In this document: piece by piece, positions 50,144-61,999 of the stretch
Layout: each line of letters opens with the position of its first letter
How positions within the stretch are numbered: position 1 is the stretch's first letter
NCBI RefSeq assembly: GCF_030272615.1
Contig: NC_081410.1
Coordinates: forward strand, 571,574,741-571,638,740
DNA: 64,000 nt
Direction of reading: 5' to 3'
Source of the DNA: Cryptomeria japonica
Lineage: Eukaryota > Streptophyta > Pinopsida > Cupressales > Cupressaceae
Translations under genes and position numbers: made by a program
Notes under the pieces: generated by a model
Told to the model about the DNA's origin: nothing
The model's input: the letters and a program-made list of their open reading frames with translations, nothing else
Databases searched by the model: none

Positions 50144-50179
50144 GGGAGTTGATTAGCATTTGTAGTTATAACATGAAGA

Positions 50180-50620
50180 TTGTATAGGTATATAGAGATA
50201 TGGAACGATTGAAGTTGTTTTGAATGGGTGGGAACTTTTTGGTTTGTCAATGGCTCTTCACACTCATTGACCAATTGAAGGGGATCAAGGTAGTTACATA
50301 GCTTGGCTAAGTGCATATTGCAAAGCTAATTAAATATAAATGATAACAGAATTGAAAAATATTGTATACGCAATGTGAAGGCAAACATGAAAATATATAT
50401 GGTTATTGAAGTTGTAGTGAATGTGTTGAATTCATAGGCGTTGTTGATGGTTGTCTACCAACGTGCAGGTGTAACAGGCAGAGTTTACTAGTATAGAGTT
50501 ACAGAGTGATTTAAGTTGTTTGCAATAGTTAGAACCTCTATCACTTGTCAATGGTTGTATGCCCTCCTCTGCTGATTGAAGTTGATGAAGAAGCCTATTC
50601 ACATTGGTCAAGTGCATAGT
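50180..50620 (-). pseudogene. Two homologous exon-like segments, unknown protein
   Basis: 50619 to about 50460 reads MHLTNVNRLLHQLQSAEEG, PLTSDRGSNYCKQLKSLCNS; 50311 to about 50185 reads NMHLAKLCNYLDPLQLVNE, EEPLTNQKVPTHSKQLQSF. They align with each other, so this is a tandem copy of one exon upstream of the second RPA-like exon. I do not recognize the family. They may be further exons of the RPA-like gene. Confidence 0.4.
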
Positions 50621-50707
50621 GTAGAGGGAAGAATGTATGTATGTGTACACACACACACGTATATATGTGTGTGTGTATATATCTGTATACATATATGTAT
50701 GTGTGTG

Positions 50708-50826
<119 letters not shown>

Positions 50827-50879
50827 TCATTCTTTGTATGTACACACGCACACACGCACACACGCACACACATATACTC

Positions 50880-51154
50880 TTGAAGGTATTAGTGACAAAC
50901 TAGATTGCACTTAATATCGTATTGGATGGATTAATTGATATTTTATAGCCATTCTATGTTGCATGTATAACGTGGAAAAAAATATTGAAATCTCATCTCA
51001 ATAATCACAAAGTAGCGTAGGCTTATTATCGTATTGGATGGATCGATTCAAATTTTAAACCATTCTACACTGCATTTATAATGAAAATAAAAGAATTGAA
51101 TACCTCATGTCAACAAGAACATGAAAACGTATGTGGTGATTCAAGTTTGTATAT

Positions 51155-51189
<35 letters not shown>

Positions 51190-51284
51190 AGTATATATGT
51201 GCATATATGTATCTATATATTTTTATATATGTACAAATGTAATGTAGATATATAGAAATATATATATATGTATATGAACACACA

Positions 51285-51329
<45 letters not shown>

Positions 51330-51443
51330 TCATTGTTGTAGATATTAGTGGGAAAGTTGTTTGTGCTTATTATTGTACTGGATGGATTTATTGAAATCTT
51401 AAAGAATGCATATATTTTTAGTTATATTTTAGAAAGACATAGT

Positions 51444-51530
<87 letters not shown>

Positions 51531-51874
51531 TCATTTAGATATTAACGATGAAATAATTTCTGCTTAATATTGTATTTGAGGATGGATTTATTGAAATCTT
51601 TGAGAATGCATATATTTTTAGTTATATTTTAGAGAGACATAGTGTGGTATATATATATATTCTTTTAGATATTAATGACAAAGTAATTTGTGCTTAATAT
51701 TATATTTGATCCATGTATTCAAATTTTAAAGCATGCATATATTACTAGTTATATTTTAGAAAGACATTGACTTGTAAGTAGAAAAAATGGAAGTTTATGC
51801 TACCTTTTTAATGAAAAATAAAATAGATATAGATAAATGAATTTGTATATATAGATATACATGTGTGTATATAG

Positions 51875-51905
<31 letters not shown>

Positions 51906-51990
51906 TGTGTGTATGTGTGTAGAAATAATATATATGTTAGAATGACATAACCTTGTAGAAATAAATGTAAGTTTAAATTGCATTTATTAC
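50880..51990. repeat. Degenerate minisatellite with embedded dinucleotide runs
   Basis: Units of 80-110 bp recur at about 50887, 51003, 51345, 51539, 51665 and (partial) 51935. Shared text: TGTGCTTATTATTGTA, GGATGGATTTATTGAAATCTT, GCATATATTTTTAGTTATATTTTAGA, AGACATAG. Dinucleotide runs separate them: CA 51157-51187, CA 51279-51326, GT 51447-51526, AT about 51646-51660, CA 51875-51902. Confidence 0.75.
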
Positions 51991-52265
51991 GAAAATAGTA
52001 ATAGAAAAGACCTCATTGTGAACAAAAACATAAGTAATATTTGAAAGAAACAAATGTAGATAAATGTGTTTATACATATAGAAACATGTGAGCAATGAAG
52101 TAGGCTGGAAAAGTATAATAATTGATATTCAGTCAAATAAATAGAAACAAACACAAATATAGGTTATTATATTCAAGCATGTGAATATTAATTCCAGCAA
52201 AGGTATTGTTTTTGTTGTGTTCATAGGTAACGGTGAACATGTATATATGAAGATTGTGCAATACA

Positions 52266-52315
<50 letters not shown>
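52266..52315. repeat. TA microsatellite
   Basis: About 25 uninterrupted TA units. Confidence 0.95.
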
Positions 52316-52317
<2 letters not shown>

Positions 52318-52634
52318 TAAACCGAACCAATTACATACAGAATCAAATGCATAGTCCAAAATGCATTGAAGATACAATAAGACCAACTGAATCTCTAAAG
52401 CATTGTATCTGCAATTTATGGCCATGGTTAACAAAGGTTGAAAGCATAATGGAGAAGATCAACCTGCAAGGGAAATCAAATAATTAAAACTTGTACAAAC
52501 AAATAAACAACATAATCTAGTTATGTTGCTTTTCGTAAAGAAATATTTATTTATATGTAACATTGGAAATTATTTTAAATACCTAACATTTGACAACGAA
52601 ATATATGAACATGAATAGTGATCTTGCCATGGTT

Positions 52635-53823
52635 TTAAAAAACACAAGTATCATTTTCTTCAATATTCATGTCATAGACAAATTTTCTCCACCTTGCATA
52701 GAAAATTGGTGTAGCATTATTAATTATGCATTTTATCTCCTAGTTACGTCCATCAGCTACAACAAGGTTAATCTTGGTTCAGTATTGAGGCAAGTGTAGC
52801 ACATGAGCCGCCTCTTTTGGAAATTTTTGCAATGAATTAATAGGCAGCAAACTGAATAGTTGCGAGAGAACATTAAACACAAATAAAAAAACAACAATAA
52901 AGAAATATGAAAAATGCAATAAACCGAGAATAAAAAATTAAATTGATTTGCATACCATAAACAAAGGGCACTTAACATTCTAATGTTTCATAACCATAGT
53001 CGTAAAAGGCTTCTCTGACATAAAGTGAGCAACGCTATTAGGAATTGTGTAGTAGTGCTTTTTTTTTTTGGTGCTAAGTGACTAGAAAGAAAGAATAACC
53101 ATTAATAAAAATAGCTATTTAAAATTGTTCAATTAGATGATTAAAATATACAACAATGTTTATCAAAATAAGATGTAATGAAGTTGAAAACAAGAAACGA
53201 TACTGACCTTGAATAGGGTAGCGAGATGAAGACTCTAAAATCTGTTTTCTGATGCCACACTTTAAAATTTGCCTTTTATTGTAGCCATCAACATCAAGTG
53301 AATGGGTAGCAAGTTGAGAAGATGACGCATGGTGTCGTGGTGTATGGGCATGTTCAATAATAGTTGACAATTTATTCTCATAGCCACTTCTATTGAAAAT
53401 GATGACTTTGAACATAGAGCGTTTAATATATGAAAAAATAATTATATCACCATATTCAAGATTATGACCAATAACAAATGATTCCCACCCTTTGTCAAAG
53501 AAGACCTTATCTTGTTGAGCTAAAAGAAGGGCTTCCCATTCACTATTTGTTGGTCCTTCCAAAGTGATATATGTGTTGAATAATTCAAATAGGACATGCA
53601 CAAACAATGGTGGGATTCTCTACTTGTGTAAATGGAAAAGATTTAGAAAATGAATAAATGCATAAAACTTAAATATTAGCAAAACAAAGATTCTTATTCT
53701 AAAAACATAAGACTGTACCAATGTTTTAAAATTCTCATCTATCATAAGTTTGAAAAAGGATGGTATGATCCCATGTTTGGTAGCACAATTATGTAAGCAC
53801 GTATTGCATGGGCAAGTAGCCAT
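52635..53823 (-). pseudogene. REM-type B3-domain transcription factor gene, second domain broken
   Basis: Minus strand. Exon 1 is 53823-53719: ATG, a Cys-rich start (CPCNTCLHNC), then IPSFFKLMIDENFKTL. A 99-bp intron follows (53718-53620, GTACAG...AAGTAG). Exon 2, 53619-53208, completes the first B3 domain: RIPPLFVHVL, ITLEGPTNSEWEALL, FFDKGWESFVIGHNLEYGD, IIFSYIKRSMFKVIIFNRSG. It is joined in frame across the intron and then has a serine/histidine-rich linker to a donor AAG|GTCAGT. A third exon near 53080-52960 (PNSVAHFMSEKPFTTMVMKH) starts a second B3 domain. The rest is at about 52830-52635 (INLVVADGRN, ARWRKFVYDMNIEENDTCVF), with TGA at 52781-52779, TAG at 52742-52740 and a TAA at about 52637, the first two in place of Trp. 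B3 proteins bind DNA in the nucleus. A truncated one-domain protein could still be made. Confidence 0.82.
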
Positions 53824-55689
53824 CTAATGTTTCTCTTCTTGTGTGCATCAAGAAATAAAATGTTAATAAAGTTTTTTTTTGTATTAAAAAAAATCGTAAG
53901 TGTCGATACCAATTACAACAATGCGGAAATGCTAATGAGTAATTACTATTGAATTTGACTTCTAGACAACATATCCGACAATAATATTCCAACATCATTG
54001 AATATAAAGAATTGGTCCTAAAATGCTTTTTTTTACAAAAGAAAGAATAAGACTATTTACAAGTGTTAGTTAGAATGAATGGAACTCAAAAGTGAAGAAT
54101 ATTTGTAAAAGATGGCACATGTGCATCTGACCTAACCAAAAAAGGGATATATAAGAAGAGGAGAATATTCAAAGAATTATTGCTATCTACGGAAGGGGTT
54201 AAATTAAGGCTTTCTTTTCTTTTCCAAATGTTAGAACCCCTATTCCTATCCAATGGTTCTCCTCCCTCCTCCGTCGATTGGGGAAATCAAAGATCATGTG
54301 GAGACTTTGTATGTCAAAATGCACATTTCGGCCAATTGTACATTTCAATGAAGAATAGATGAAATTTGCAACCTATTCAAAAAATGATGAGAAATACGTA
54401 CATATTATATTAGTTGCATCTGAGTTGTTAGCTAATGAACTAATGAATAAATGCATAATATGAAATGCAGTTAGCCATAAGGTCATAAGCAAACAACTCA
54501 AATGCAATTAAATAAATATCTTGGCACTATGGAAAAATTTGTTGCAGATGGAGGTGTTCATATAATATTAAAATCGAAATGAATATAATATTCATGAAAG
54601 TCCAAAAAGCAAAACAATTGCAAGTACTCCATTCGGTTAGATTTCGTATGTGTGTTTTATGGTCATGGATTATGTGTGCAATTTGTGAGTATGTATAAAA
54701 GTGTATTATAAACATGCAATACGTTGTGTTAAACTATAGAACATGCCACAACAAAGACATGTGCCTAACTACTTTTGGACAGTACATACTATACCAATTA
54801 TATGCTAAAGACACATTCACCTACAGTTATGTCGAGCATGACAAGCATATTGTACAAGTGTCATATGGTTAATAATGAAATTAGGTCTCTAGAATTCCCT
54901 GCATCAATTCTAAATCAAAAAATACATCATTCTATTTCTCCATTTTGGCTGAGGAAACCCATTGATAGGTAATTGCTTAGAGCATGTGACTATCTGGGCT
55001 TAGGGTCTTTTCCCTAGCAATAAGATTATGATTATATATTAAAATAAGGATAAAATATACATAAAACAATAGATCTCTATATTGATATATAAAAATATTG
55101 AGCTGGATAAAAGATGGAAAAAATAGATCACTATATTATTATATAAAAATATTTATAAAGTTTACAGCTATAAAACTATTCTCTATATAATATTTTATAT
55201 AAATAATTATAAAAAAATTATGATTTTGAAAATGAATCACATAAATCTAAAAAGAGTAACTTAATACCAAAACAAATTATATTAAGATGCCAGTACCAGC
55301 AGTACCCATTAGACTATCAGACTTACAAGAAGACTCCTTGCTCCAAATCCCATCAAATTTTAAAAGAGAGAAGAAACCTAAAAATGCAGTCAACATAAAA
55401 AGTTTTAATTTAATATTTTATCCGTTTAATTTATCCAAATTGCATTACCATGCTAACATCAATTTTAGGCTCTCAAACTACCAATCAAATGGCTCCTTGT
55501 TTATTTGTCAAGCTCATTATTACTACATCTTTTTCTACAATCGCTCACCATACCTCAATATTTGTGCCTATTGTTTTGCCTGCCAACTGTTCTCTATAAT
55601 CACGCCTTCTTTTATTTTGTAACAGTAAAAATCTGCAACCGCAATGGGAGCCAATCAAAATTAACAAATAATAAACATGATCTCGTTTC
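53824..55689. other. Spacer, no gene seen
   Basis: AT-rich. Open frames at 54180, 54775 and 55287 have no family motif and no coding context. It could include the promoter of the B3 gene (to the right of 53823), but I see no clear TATA box. Confidence 0.5.
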
Positions 55690-55820
55690 ACGTGAAGGCA
55701 ACAATATCCCTTAAATAATTTCATCCAATGATAAGGCATAAAATTTCTTTATTAAGATATTTTGGTTAAGAATTGACTAGTTTAAACAATTTAAACATTG
55801 CAAATCATGGAAATTGCACT
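55690..55820 (+). repeat. Second copy of the P450 upstream flank
   Basis: ACGTGAAGGCAACAATATC...CATCCAATGATAAG...TTTAAACATTGCAAATCATGG parallels CATGTGAAAGCAACTATATC...AATCCAATGAGAAC...GCAAACATTGTGAAAT at 58655-58790. Same order and spacing, moderate identity. No P450 coding sequence follows this copy. Confidence 0.6.
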
Positions 55821-58654
55821 TAGTTTAGCCACAAATTCACTTGCAATAACACAATTTACAATAATTCACTTGCAATTATTAATTTCACATATCAAACTCC
55901 AAAAGTACAAAAGTGGAAGAACAATGCAAGAGTTAGAAATAACAGAGTTCACAAAATCAATTACAATAATTCATTTCACATATTAAACCGCAACTACAAA
56001 AAGGAATCCAAATGAAGAAAGGACTGACAGAAACATGTTGCAATGCATGTGTTGTTAAAATTGGCAATCCATAGGAAGAACATTTCCAATTATAAGGAGC
56101 ATGGTGATAATGAAATAATTAAAATAGAATATTGTTTAAAATTGTAGAATAGATTTCAATTATCATAGTACATTTTGTTACAATCCCAATTTGTGAAATT
56201 CAAAGCATGGAAGAAAAGAGAAGTGACAAACAATAGAAATAGTCAAATAGTCATAACCTCAGTTTAAAATGGATCATCAATTTCAATTTTATTTATTTCA
56301 TGTCTCTCACATATTGATCATTGACTCCATTAAAATGGCTCATGGATTTTAATTTTGTTTATTTAATGTCTCTCAAATATTGATCATTGACTCCATTTTC
56401 TGGATTAGGACCCTAAAAGCTATTGAATAGTTGAAATTTGTTTACCTCCAACTGATATATTATCTCAAAGTTCCTATAGGTGGACTTAACTATCTTAGGA
56501 ACATTAGGACTTCCATAATGGAATAGCACTCAACTGAGCTTACAAAAAATTTCCAAATCTTGTAGAGAAGAAATTTGCGAAGACAATTTTTGTGAGGGAT
56601 ATTTAAAAATTATTAACATTTCCTTTTTCTTTAAGTCTTAGGTTCCATATGTCATTCAAAACCCTTAAATCATAACCCCATTTTGAAAGTTGACACAACA
56701 ATTTGAAAAATAAGATGAAGTCCCCAAAAGAAAGAAAGAAAATCTATATTCTTTAAAATTAAGACTTACAAAAGAGTTGCTAATGTTTTGCAAAACATAA
56801 ATTAAGACAATAAAAATAAAAAATAACTACTGTAATTTTAGTAAAACTTAAAAAGAGTCCATTGCTATAGTCTCTTGCCTTACATACATTCACTACATGT
56901 GCTTCGTCAGAAGACCTCCATTTTTTTAAGAAATGTAATATATGCCTAATTAGATGAAAGAGTACACCAATTATAAATTTGTAAAGAGTCCTAATTCAAA
57001 ATAGCAAGAAGCATGGCTCTGTTTTGAGTCTAAAATGATTATCAATTTGAGGAGAACTTTGGGTACAATTGTGATTAAACAAATAGATGAGTACAACACA
57101 TTATCTCTACTCTCAAAATAAAGTTTTGATGGAAAATACATAGAACCTTACAACAAACTATTGATCTTCTACTCTCATAAGAAGCCTAACCAAAGGACTC
57201 TGATTCATGTATTTATCAACAATCATTCAAAAATTTATTGAAAAAACGGGCATAATTTTCAAGAAGTTGATAGTCCCGTGGCCTTGAACCTGCATTTTTA
57301 AGCATTTGGAGCTTAGTTGAAGTAATAAAATTATTATTAAAAATGGCATGAATCATAACATTTTCAAAAAAAGAATTCCAAAACAAAAAAGGCGAACAAA
57401 AAGAATCTACAATTTCAAATAATATTTGGCATAAAAATAATCAAACGATTCTAAAATTTGATTCAAAAGAAGAAAAAACTACCTGCACACTAGAATTGAC
57501 ATAATCCTCATCATTTTCATTGAAATTTTTTGCTAGGGTTCTTCTTAATTAGAAGGAAAGTTGCTTTTGTTATAAGAAGATAGGTTGGAGCTACAGTAAC
57601 ACAAACCCTTTATGAGATACCAATTTCACAAAATTGGTCTTATAAATCATAGCCCTGCAACTGTCCTATTCACCGAACCCCCCAAAACATGTTCATCAAA
57701 GAACTTACTCTCGTAGGCATCGCCAAGAGTTCATCTCTGTCTTTGCAGATACAAATAGACATACTACATGACTGTGCAAAGAAGCCATAGCTAAAAATAA
57801 TACAAAATATATTTTAAATGCTTTGAATACTTTCAAAATCTAAACAGAGGAAAATCTTTGTAAATTATGCATGGTGGCAGAGTTAGAGACAGGTTCAGAC
57901 AAAAATTTATATGACTTCTAAAAAAATTCAGAAAGATCATATGTACCTGGCAAACATAAGACCAAATTTCACCCTCTGTCTGTAAAATGTGGAGGCATTG
58001 ATAGGGCATGTAAAATGTTTGACAAAATTCCTTAAAGAAATTGTTGTCTCCTGGAATGACCCTCAGTAATGCACTGAAGGAGTTTCTTCCTTTTTTTCCA
58101 GTAGGGATATACATCCCTTTAAAGTATAAAGAGTGTGGGAATTTTGACAGCTATAATAAATACAAATGCAAAATGTGTGGAAATAGATAAGGCGTGTATT
58201 TGTTTTGCATGCAGGCCACGACCGCATCTTCTTCCTGACAATCTGCCCTGCAATGCACTACCTGAGATATTGGGAGATGTGCGTTCTCTTGCTTAGTTAT
58301 TTCTAACTTATTTTTGACAATCTACAACCACCGAATTCAGCCCAATCAAAATACTGATAAACCTTTTTTTTTCAATTTTAAACTAAAAAACTTGCAAGTT
58401 TCATATAAGACATTGATGCAATCAAATTTATGTAAAAAATTTGTTAATTTGATTAGGCAACAAACAAGCATTTAATAACGGCTTAATGTTTTAGCCCTCC
58501 GCAATAGTTCCAGGAAGCACATCTGCAAACCCTGTTTTGACGACCCTGTTTTATAATTCTCTTGCATTGGGGTGTGCACTGCCTTTGTTTCCGCCATCTA
58601 TAGACTGTCAAACACTCCAGCCTTGCAGGCAACAGCTAAATCCCCCCTCATTCC
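55821..58654. other. Spacer, one possible exon
   Basis: AT-rich, with a duplicated block near 56275-56400 (TTAATTTTGTTTATTT, TGTCTCTCAAATATTGATCA, twice). On the minus strand 58114-57947 is open and ends at a possible donor (CAG|GTACAT); its text NNFFKEFCQTFYMP and GEIWSY faintly recalls a B3 domain, which I consider unproven. Nothing else supported. Confidence 0.4.
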
Positions 58655-58790
58655 ATGTGAAAGCAACTATATCACTCTAAAAATGTAATCCAATGAGAAC
58701 ACATCAAATTCATTCATTAATGCATTTTGTTTAAAAAATGTTTAAATCAAACAATGCAAACATTGTGAAATAGGAAACTGCACTTCATGA
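58655..58790 (+). repeat. P450 upstream flank (paired with 55690-55820)
   Basis: Lies 115-250 bp before the P450 start codon. It includes CCAAT at about 58690 and A/T-rich text. Whether it works as a promoter is not shown. Confidence 0.55.
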
Positions 58791-58904
58791 AATTTAATAT
58801 ATGCAATGTGATTGGCTGCAGGAACTAAGAACTATTCGAAAGATAATAAATTCATAGTTACTTGAAGGCAGGAACTAATAAGGCTCTCCTTGTTTGCAGT
58901 TGAT

Positions 58905-60501
58905 ATGGAGATTCCACCGCTTTCTTGGTATTATGTGCTCCTTACAGCTGGTTCACTGCTATTATTCTTCTTTCTATGGAGAAGGGAGTGTGGGCCAATT
59001 CGTCCTCTTCCTCCCGGACCTCCTGCTTGGCTTATTGTGCGAAACCTCTTTCACCTGGTTAAAAAGCCCCACGAGTCTCTGCATGCCCTGTCTTTGCAAT
59101 ACGGCCCACTCATGACACTCCGTCTAGGCGTGAGAAGTCTTGTCTCCTGCCATTGCCACGGAGGTCATTAAAACAAACGACCTCAACTTCGCGGGGTGGC
59201 CGTCTAGTGAAGCATTCAAGCCCTTCTCCCATCACGAGTCCTCGCTAGTTTGGGGCGCATACGGCCCTCACTGGCGCCATTTCCGACGCATTTCAACCGT
59301 CGAGCTTTTCAGCCCCAAAAGAGTGGATGCTCTGCAACACCTCAGAAGAGATCAAGTGTTTCGCACGGTTCAACTCTTTTTCCAGGACAAGGGAAAGGTT
59401 GTGGATATCGGGCTGATGGTGTTCTACACGACTCTGAATTTGTTTGGCAACTTGATATTCGGGGCAAACATGTGCGATCCGCATGATCCAGCTTCCGCGG
59501 AGCTCAAAAATACAATCTGGAAAATAATGAAGCTCGTCGCAATGCCCAACATGGCGGACTATTTTCCGTTTCTCCGGTTCCTCGACCCCCAGGGCGTGTC
59601 CTGTGCGATGACCAGACATTTAAGGTTATTGTATAACTTTTCTGATGCGTTCATACAGAAAAGGCTCGCCAGCACCAGCCAAAGCGTTAAGCCTGACGAC
59701 TCCGAGAAGGATTTTCCGGGTGTTCTATTGGATTCCAGAAGTGGGGATTTTACGTCCCTCTCTGGCATTCGAGCCTTGGTAGCTGTGAGTAGTACTGAAA
59801 AGTCTTTTATTTTCTATAAATCTCTGGTATTTCTCCAGATCTCTAATTGTGCTCTCTGGTTTCAGGAGTTGTTTGCTGCGGGTACTGAAACGACCACTAC
59901 ATTAACAATAGAATGGGCCATCGCCGAATTCATTCGCAATCCACAGAAATTAAACCGAGTCCGTCAGGAATTGAATGAAGTTGTTGGTTGCAATAGAAGA
60001 CTAGAAGAATCTGTCGTAGACCGTCAGCCTTATCTCCATGCAGCCGTGAAGGAAACATTGCGATTGCATCCGGCAGTTCCAGTGATTGTCCCACACGAAG
60101 CTGAAAGCTCCTGCGAGATCGGGGGATTTACGATACCCAAACATAGCCAGGTAGTCCTGAACGTGTGGGCCATTGGGAGGGATCCTTCGGTTTGGAAGAA
60201 TCCCTCGGAATTTATGCCGGAGAGATTTTTGGAGGGAGAGAATAGCAAGATAGAATACAGTGGACAAAACTTTGAGCTAATTCCATTCGGAGCAGGAAGA
60301 AGAATGTGTCCGGCGATCCCATTGGCAAGTCGTACGATTCATATTGTTGTGGCTTCCTAACTTCATTCGTTCGACTAGACACTTTCGGATGGTAAGAGCT
60401 GTGAGATGATCGACATGGAGAAGATCACAGATGAGCTAGGAGTTACATTCAACGAGTTACATGCAATCCCCGTACCTCATCTCCCACATCATATTTACTA
60501 G
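58905..60501 (+). pseudogene. Cytochrome P450, CYP71 clan (CYP76-like), disrupted
   Basis: Start ATG at 58905 gives an N-terminal membrane anchor (WYYVLLTAGSLLLFFFLW) and the hinge LPPGPP. A small deletion near 59130-59140 (after LRLGVRS) shifts the frame; the protein continues as SPAIATEVIKTND, WGAYGPHWRHFRRI. A short intron, 59785-59865 (GTGAGT...TTTCAG), interrupts at IRALVA|ELFAAGTETT, just before the oxygen-binding I-helix, the usual intron place of A-type P450s. The K-helix ETLRLHP has Glu at 60052-60054; PERF follows, and the heme loop FGAGRRMCP has its Cys at 60307-60309. A TAA at 60358-60360 and a TAG at 60376-60378 (for Trp) cut the C-terminus; similarity goes on to the natural stop at 60499-60501. 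Usual length, about 500 residues. It would oxidize small plant metabolites in the ER; substrate unknown. Higher GC than its surroundings. Confidence 0.9.
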
Positions 60502-60748
60502 CCGTTCCCGACATATATATTGCCTGTTATCATATGTTAGATTGTTCCTCTTCTGGTTTTAATTGTGTGCAACATATTACATGATCCATCCTAGGATGGA
60601 AGGATAGATAGAGAGCACAAATAGAGTAACCAAAATCGAGTAATGAACAACAAGTCAGCCGTTGAAATAGAGTAGCTAACGTCTAGTGCCTGAAATCAAT
60701 AAAGTCGGCCATTGAAAATACAGTAGCTAAAGTTGAGTACCTGAAATG
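60502..60748. other. P450 3' flank
   Basis: Short spacer with AGTAGCTAA repeated (about 60669 and 60721); no gene. Confidence 0.5.
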
Positions 60749-61225
60749 CGTGCGAGAGGGCCTTTATTTATGCATCATTGGATATTTATATTAATATTGA
60801 TATTTGTCGTTGGACAAATATTATTGTAATTATATTTTTTATTAATATTTTTTAATATAAAATTAATATTTATCTTTTATATAAATTTTATAAATAATTT
60901 TTAACATTTTAGTAGATTGTAGAGTTGAGATTCTTAATATAATATATTATTCCAAACATAAAATAAATATCATGTTAATCATATATAAAGAATGGTAATC
61001 TGTGTGAGAAGGCTTTTATTTATACATCTATTGGATATAGTTTATGAGAGATTATTATTATTTTTTCTCTTACAATATTAAATTATATGTTTTAATTAAT
61101 TATATATTAGTATTTTTCTATCTTACATTTTTTATAATTTATTTGACTATAGAGTTGAGATTTTTATTATTTAATAAATTATTCAAGCATATAGTAAATA
61201 TCATGTTTACCATATATAAAGCATG
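60749..61225. repeat. Two-unit degenerate tandem repeat downstream of the P450
   Basis: Units about 60749-61000 and 61001-61225 share GTGNGAGANGGCNTTTATTTA, ATTGGATAT, TAGAGTTGAGATTNTTA, AAATATCATGTT and CATATATAAAGNATG. Very AT-rich. Confidence 0.7.
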
Positions 61226-61453
61226 ACAATTTTTGTATTCATAGCTTTATAATTTAAATTTATTAACATATTTTAAGTTCCAAATGAAGTGTGGGAATGT
61301 ACAACCATATTATTGATATATAATATTGAAACTTAATAATAAATAAATAATTATAAATATTAGAACACAATTTGATGAAATCATTATACAAGCATGGAAT
61401 TTTATCAAAATTATATTCTTGCACTACATGGTACCAACAATTAGACAAAAAAG

Positions 61454-61469
61454 CCCCCCCCCCCCCCCC
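61454..61469. repeat. Poly-C run of 16
   Basis: Sixteen C in a row, just before the start of the RNase H remnant. Confidence 0.9.
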
Positions 61470-61481
61470 AGCCCCCAACTC

Positions 61482-61970
61482 TAGTTTGCTAAAGCTAAAC
61501 TTCAATGGCTCCTCCAAAGGGAACCTAGGTTGAGCAAGTGGGGGTGGTGTTGTCTATGACCACAAAGGCAATGTCATGATGTCTTATGTGCCCAACTTGG
61601 GAATGCAAACCTCGATCTTTGTTGAGGTGCTCGTAATTTATTATGGAATGACTATCATTAATGAGAGAAAGTACGACATAATTATTATCAAGGGTGACTC
61701 CAAAAATACGATTATTTTCCTATAAAATGAAGCTACCCTAGATTGGAAATGTGAAGGTTTGGTGGACAAATGTATATCTTTGATTTGTGGTTTTAGCCAC
61801 GTCAGCCTAAACCACACCAAGAGAGAAGGTAATAAAGTCACAAACAGGTTGGTATCCCTAGGTCCATTTTTTGAGAATTTAAAAATCTAGACAAATTCCC
61901 ATGATCTCCCAAATTTTGTTTGAGTGGCGATCTACAAGGACATAAAGTTTAATGATGGGATATAATTAAA
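61482..61970 (+). pseudogene. RNase H-like (RVT_3) remnant of a plant LINE
   Basis: Reads FNGSSKGNLG, GGGVVYDHKGNVMMSYVPNL, QTSIFVEVLVIYYGM, IIIKGDSKNT, SLNHTKREGNKVTNRLVSLG. This is the RNase H domain that ends ORF2 of many plant L1-type LINEs. Of the four catalytic acids the Glu and the GDS Asp are kept; the first (FNG, normally FDG) and last (TNRL, normally ADRL) are Asn. Stops within the frame (TGA after NLG at about 61530, TAA after IIFL near 61720). The reverse transcriptase upstream is absent. Confidence 0.75.
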
Positions 61971-61999
61971 AATCATTTGTTTGTTTTTGTCACCCTTTT

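Noticed and set aside
54180-55714. Several short plus-strand frames between the B3 gene and the P450 flank
   Set aside because: No motif, no splice pattern that extends them, no repeat homolog in the window.
61044-61226. Hydrophobic 60-residue frame
   Set aside because: Lies inside an AT-rich two-unit tandem repeat; the frame is not kept in the other unit.
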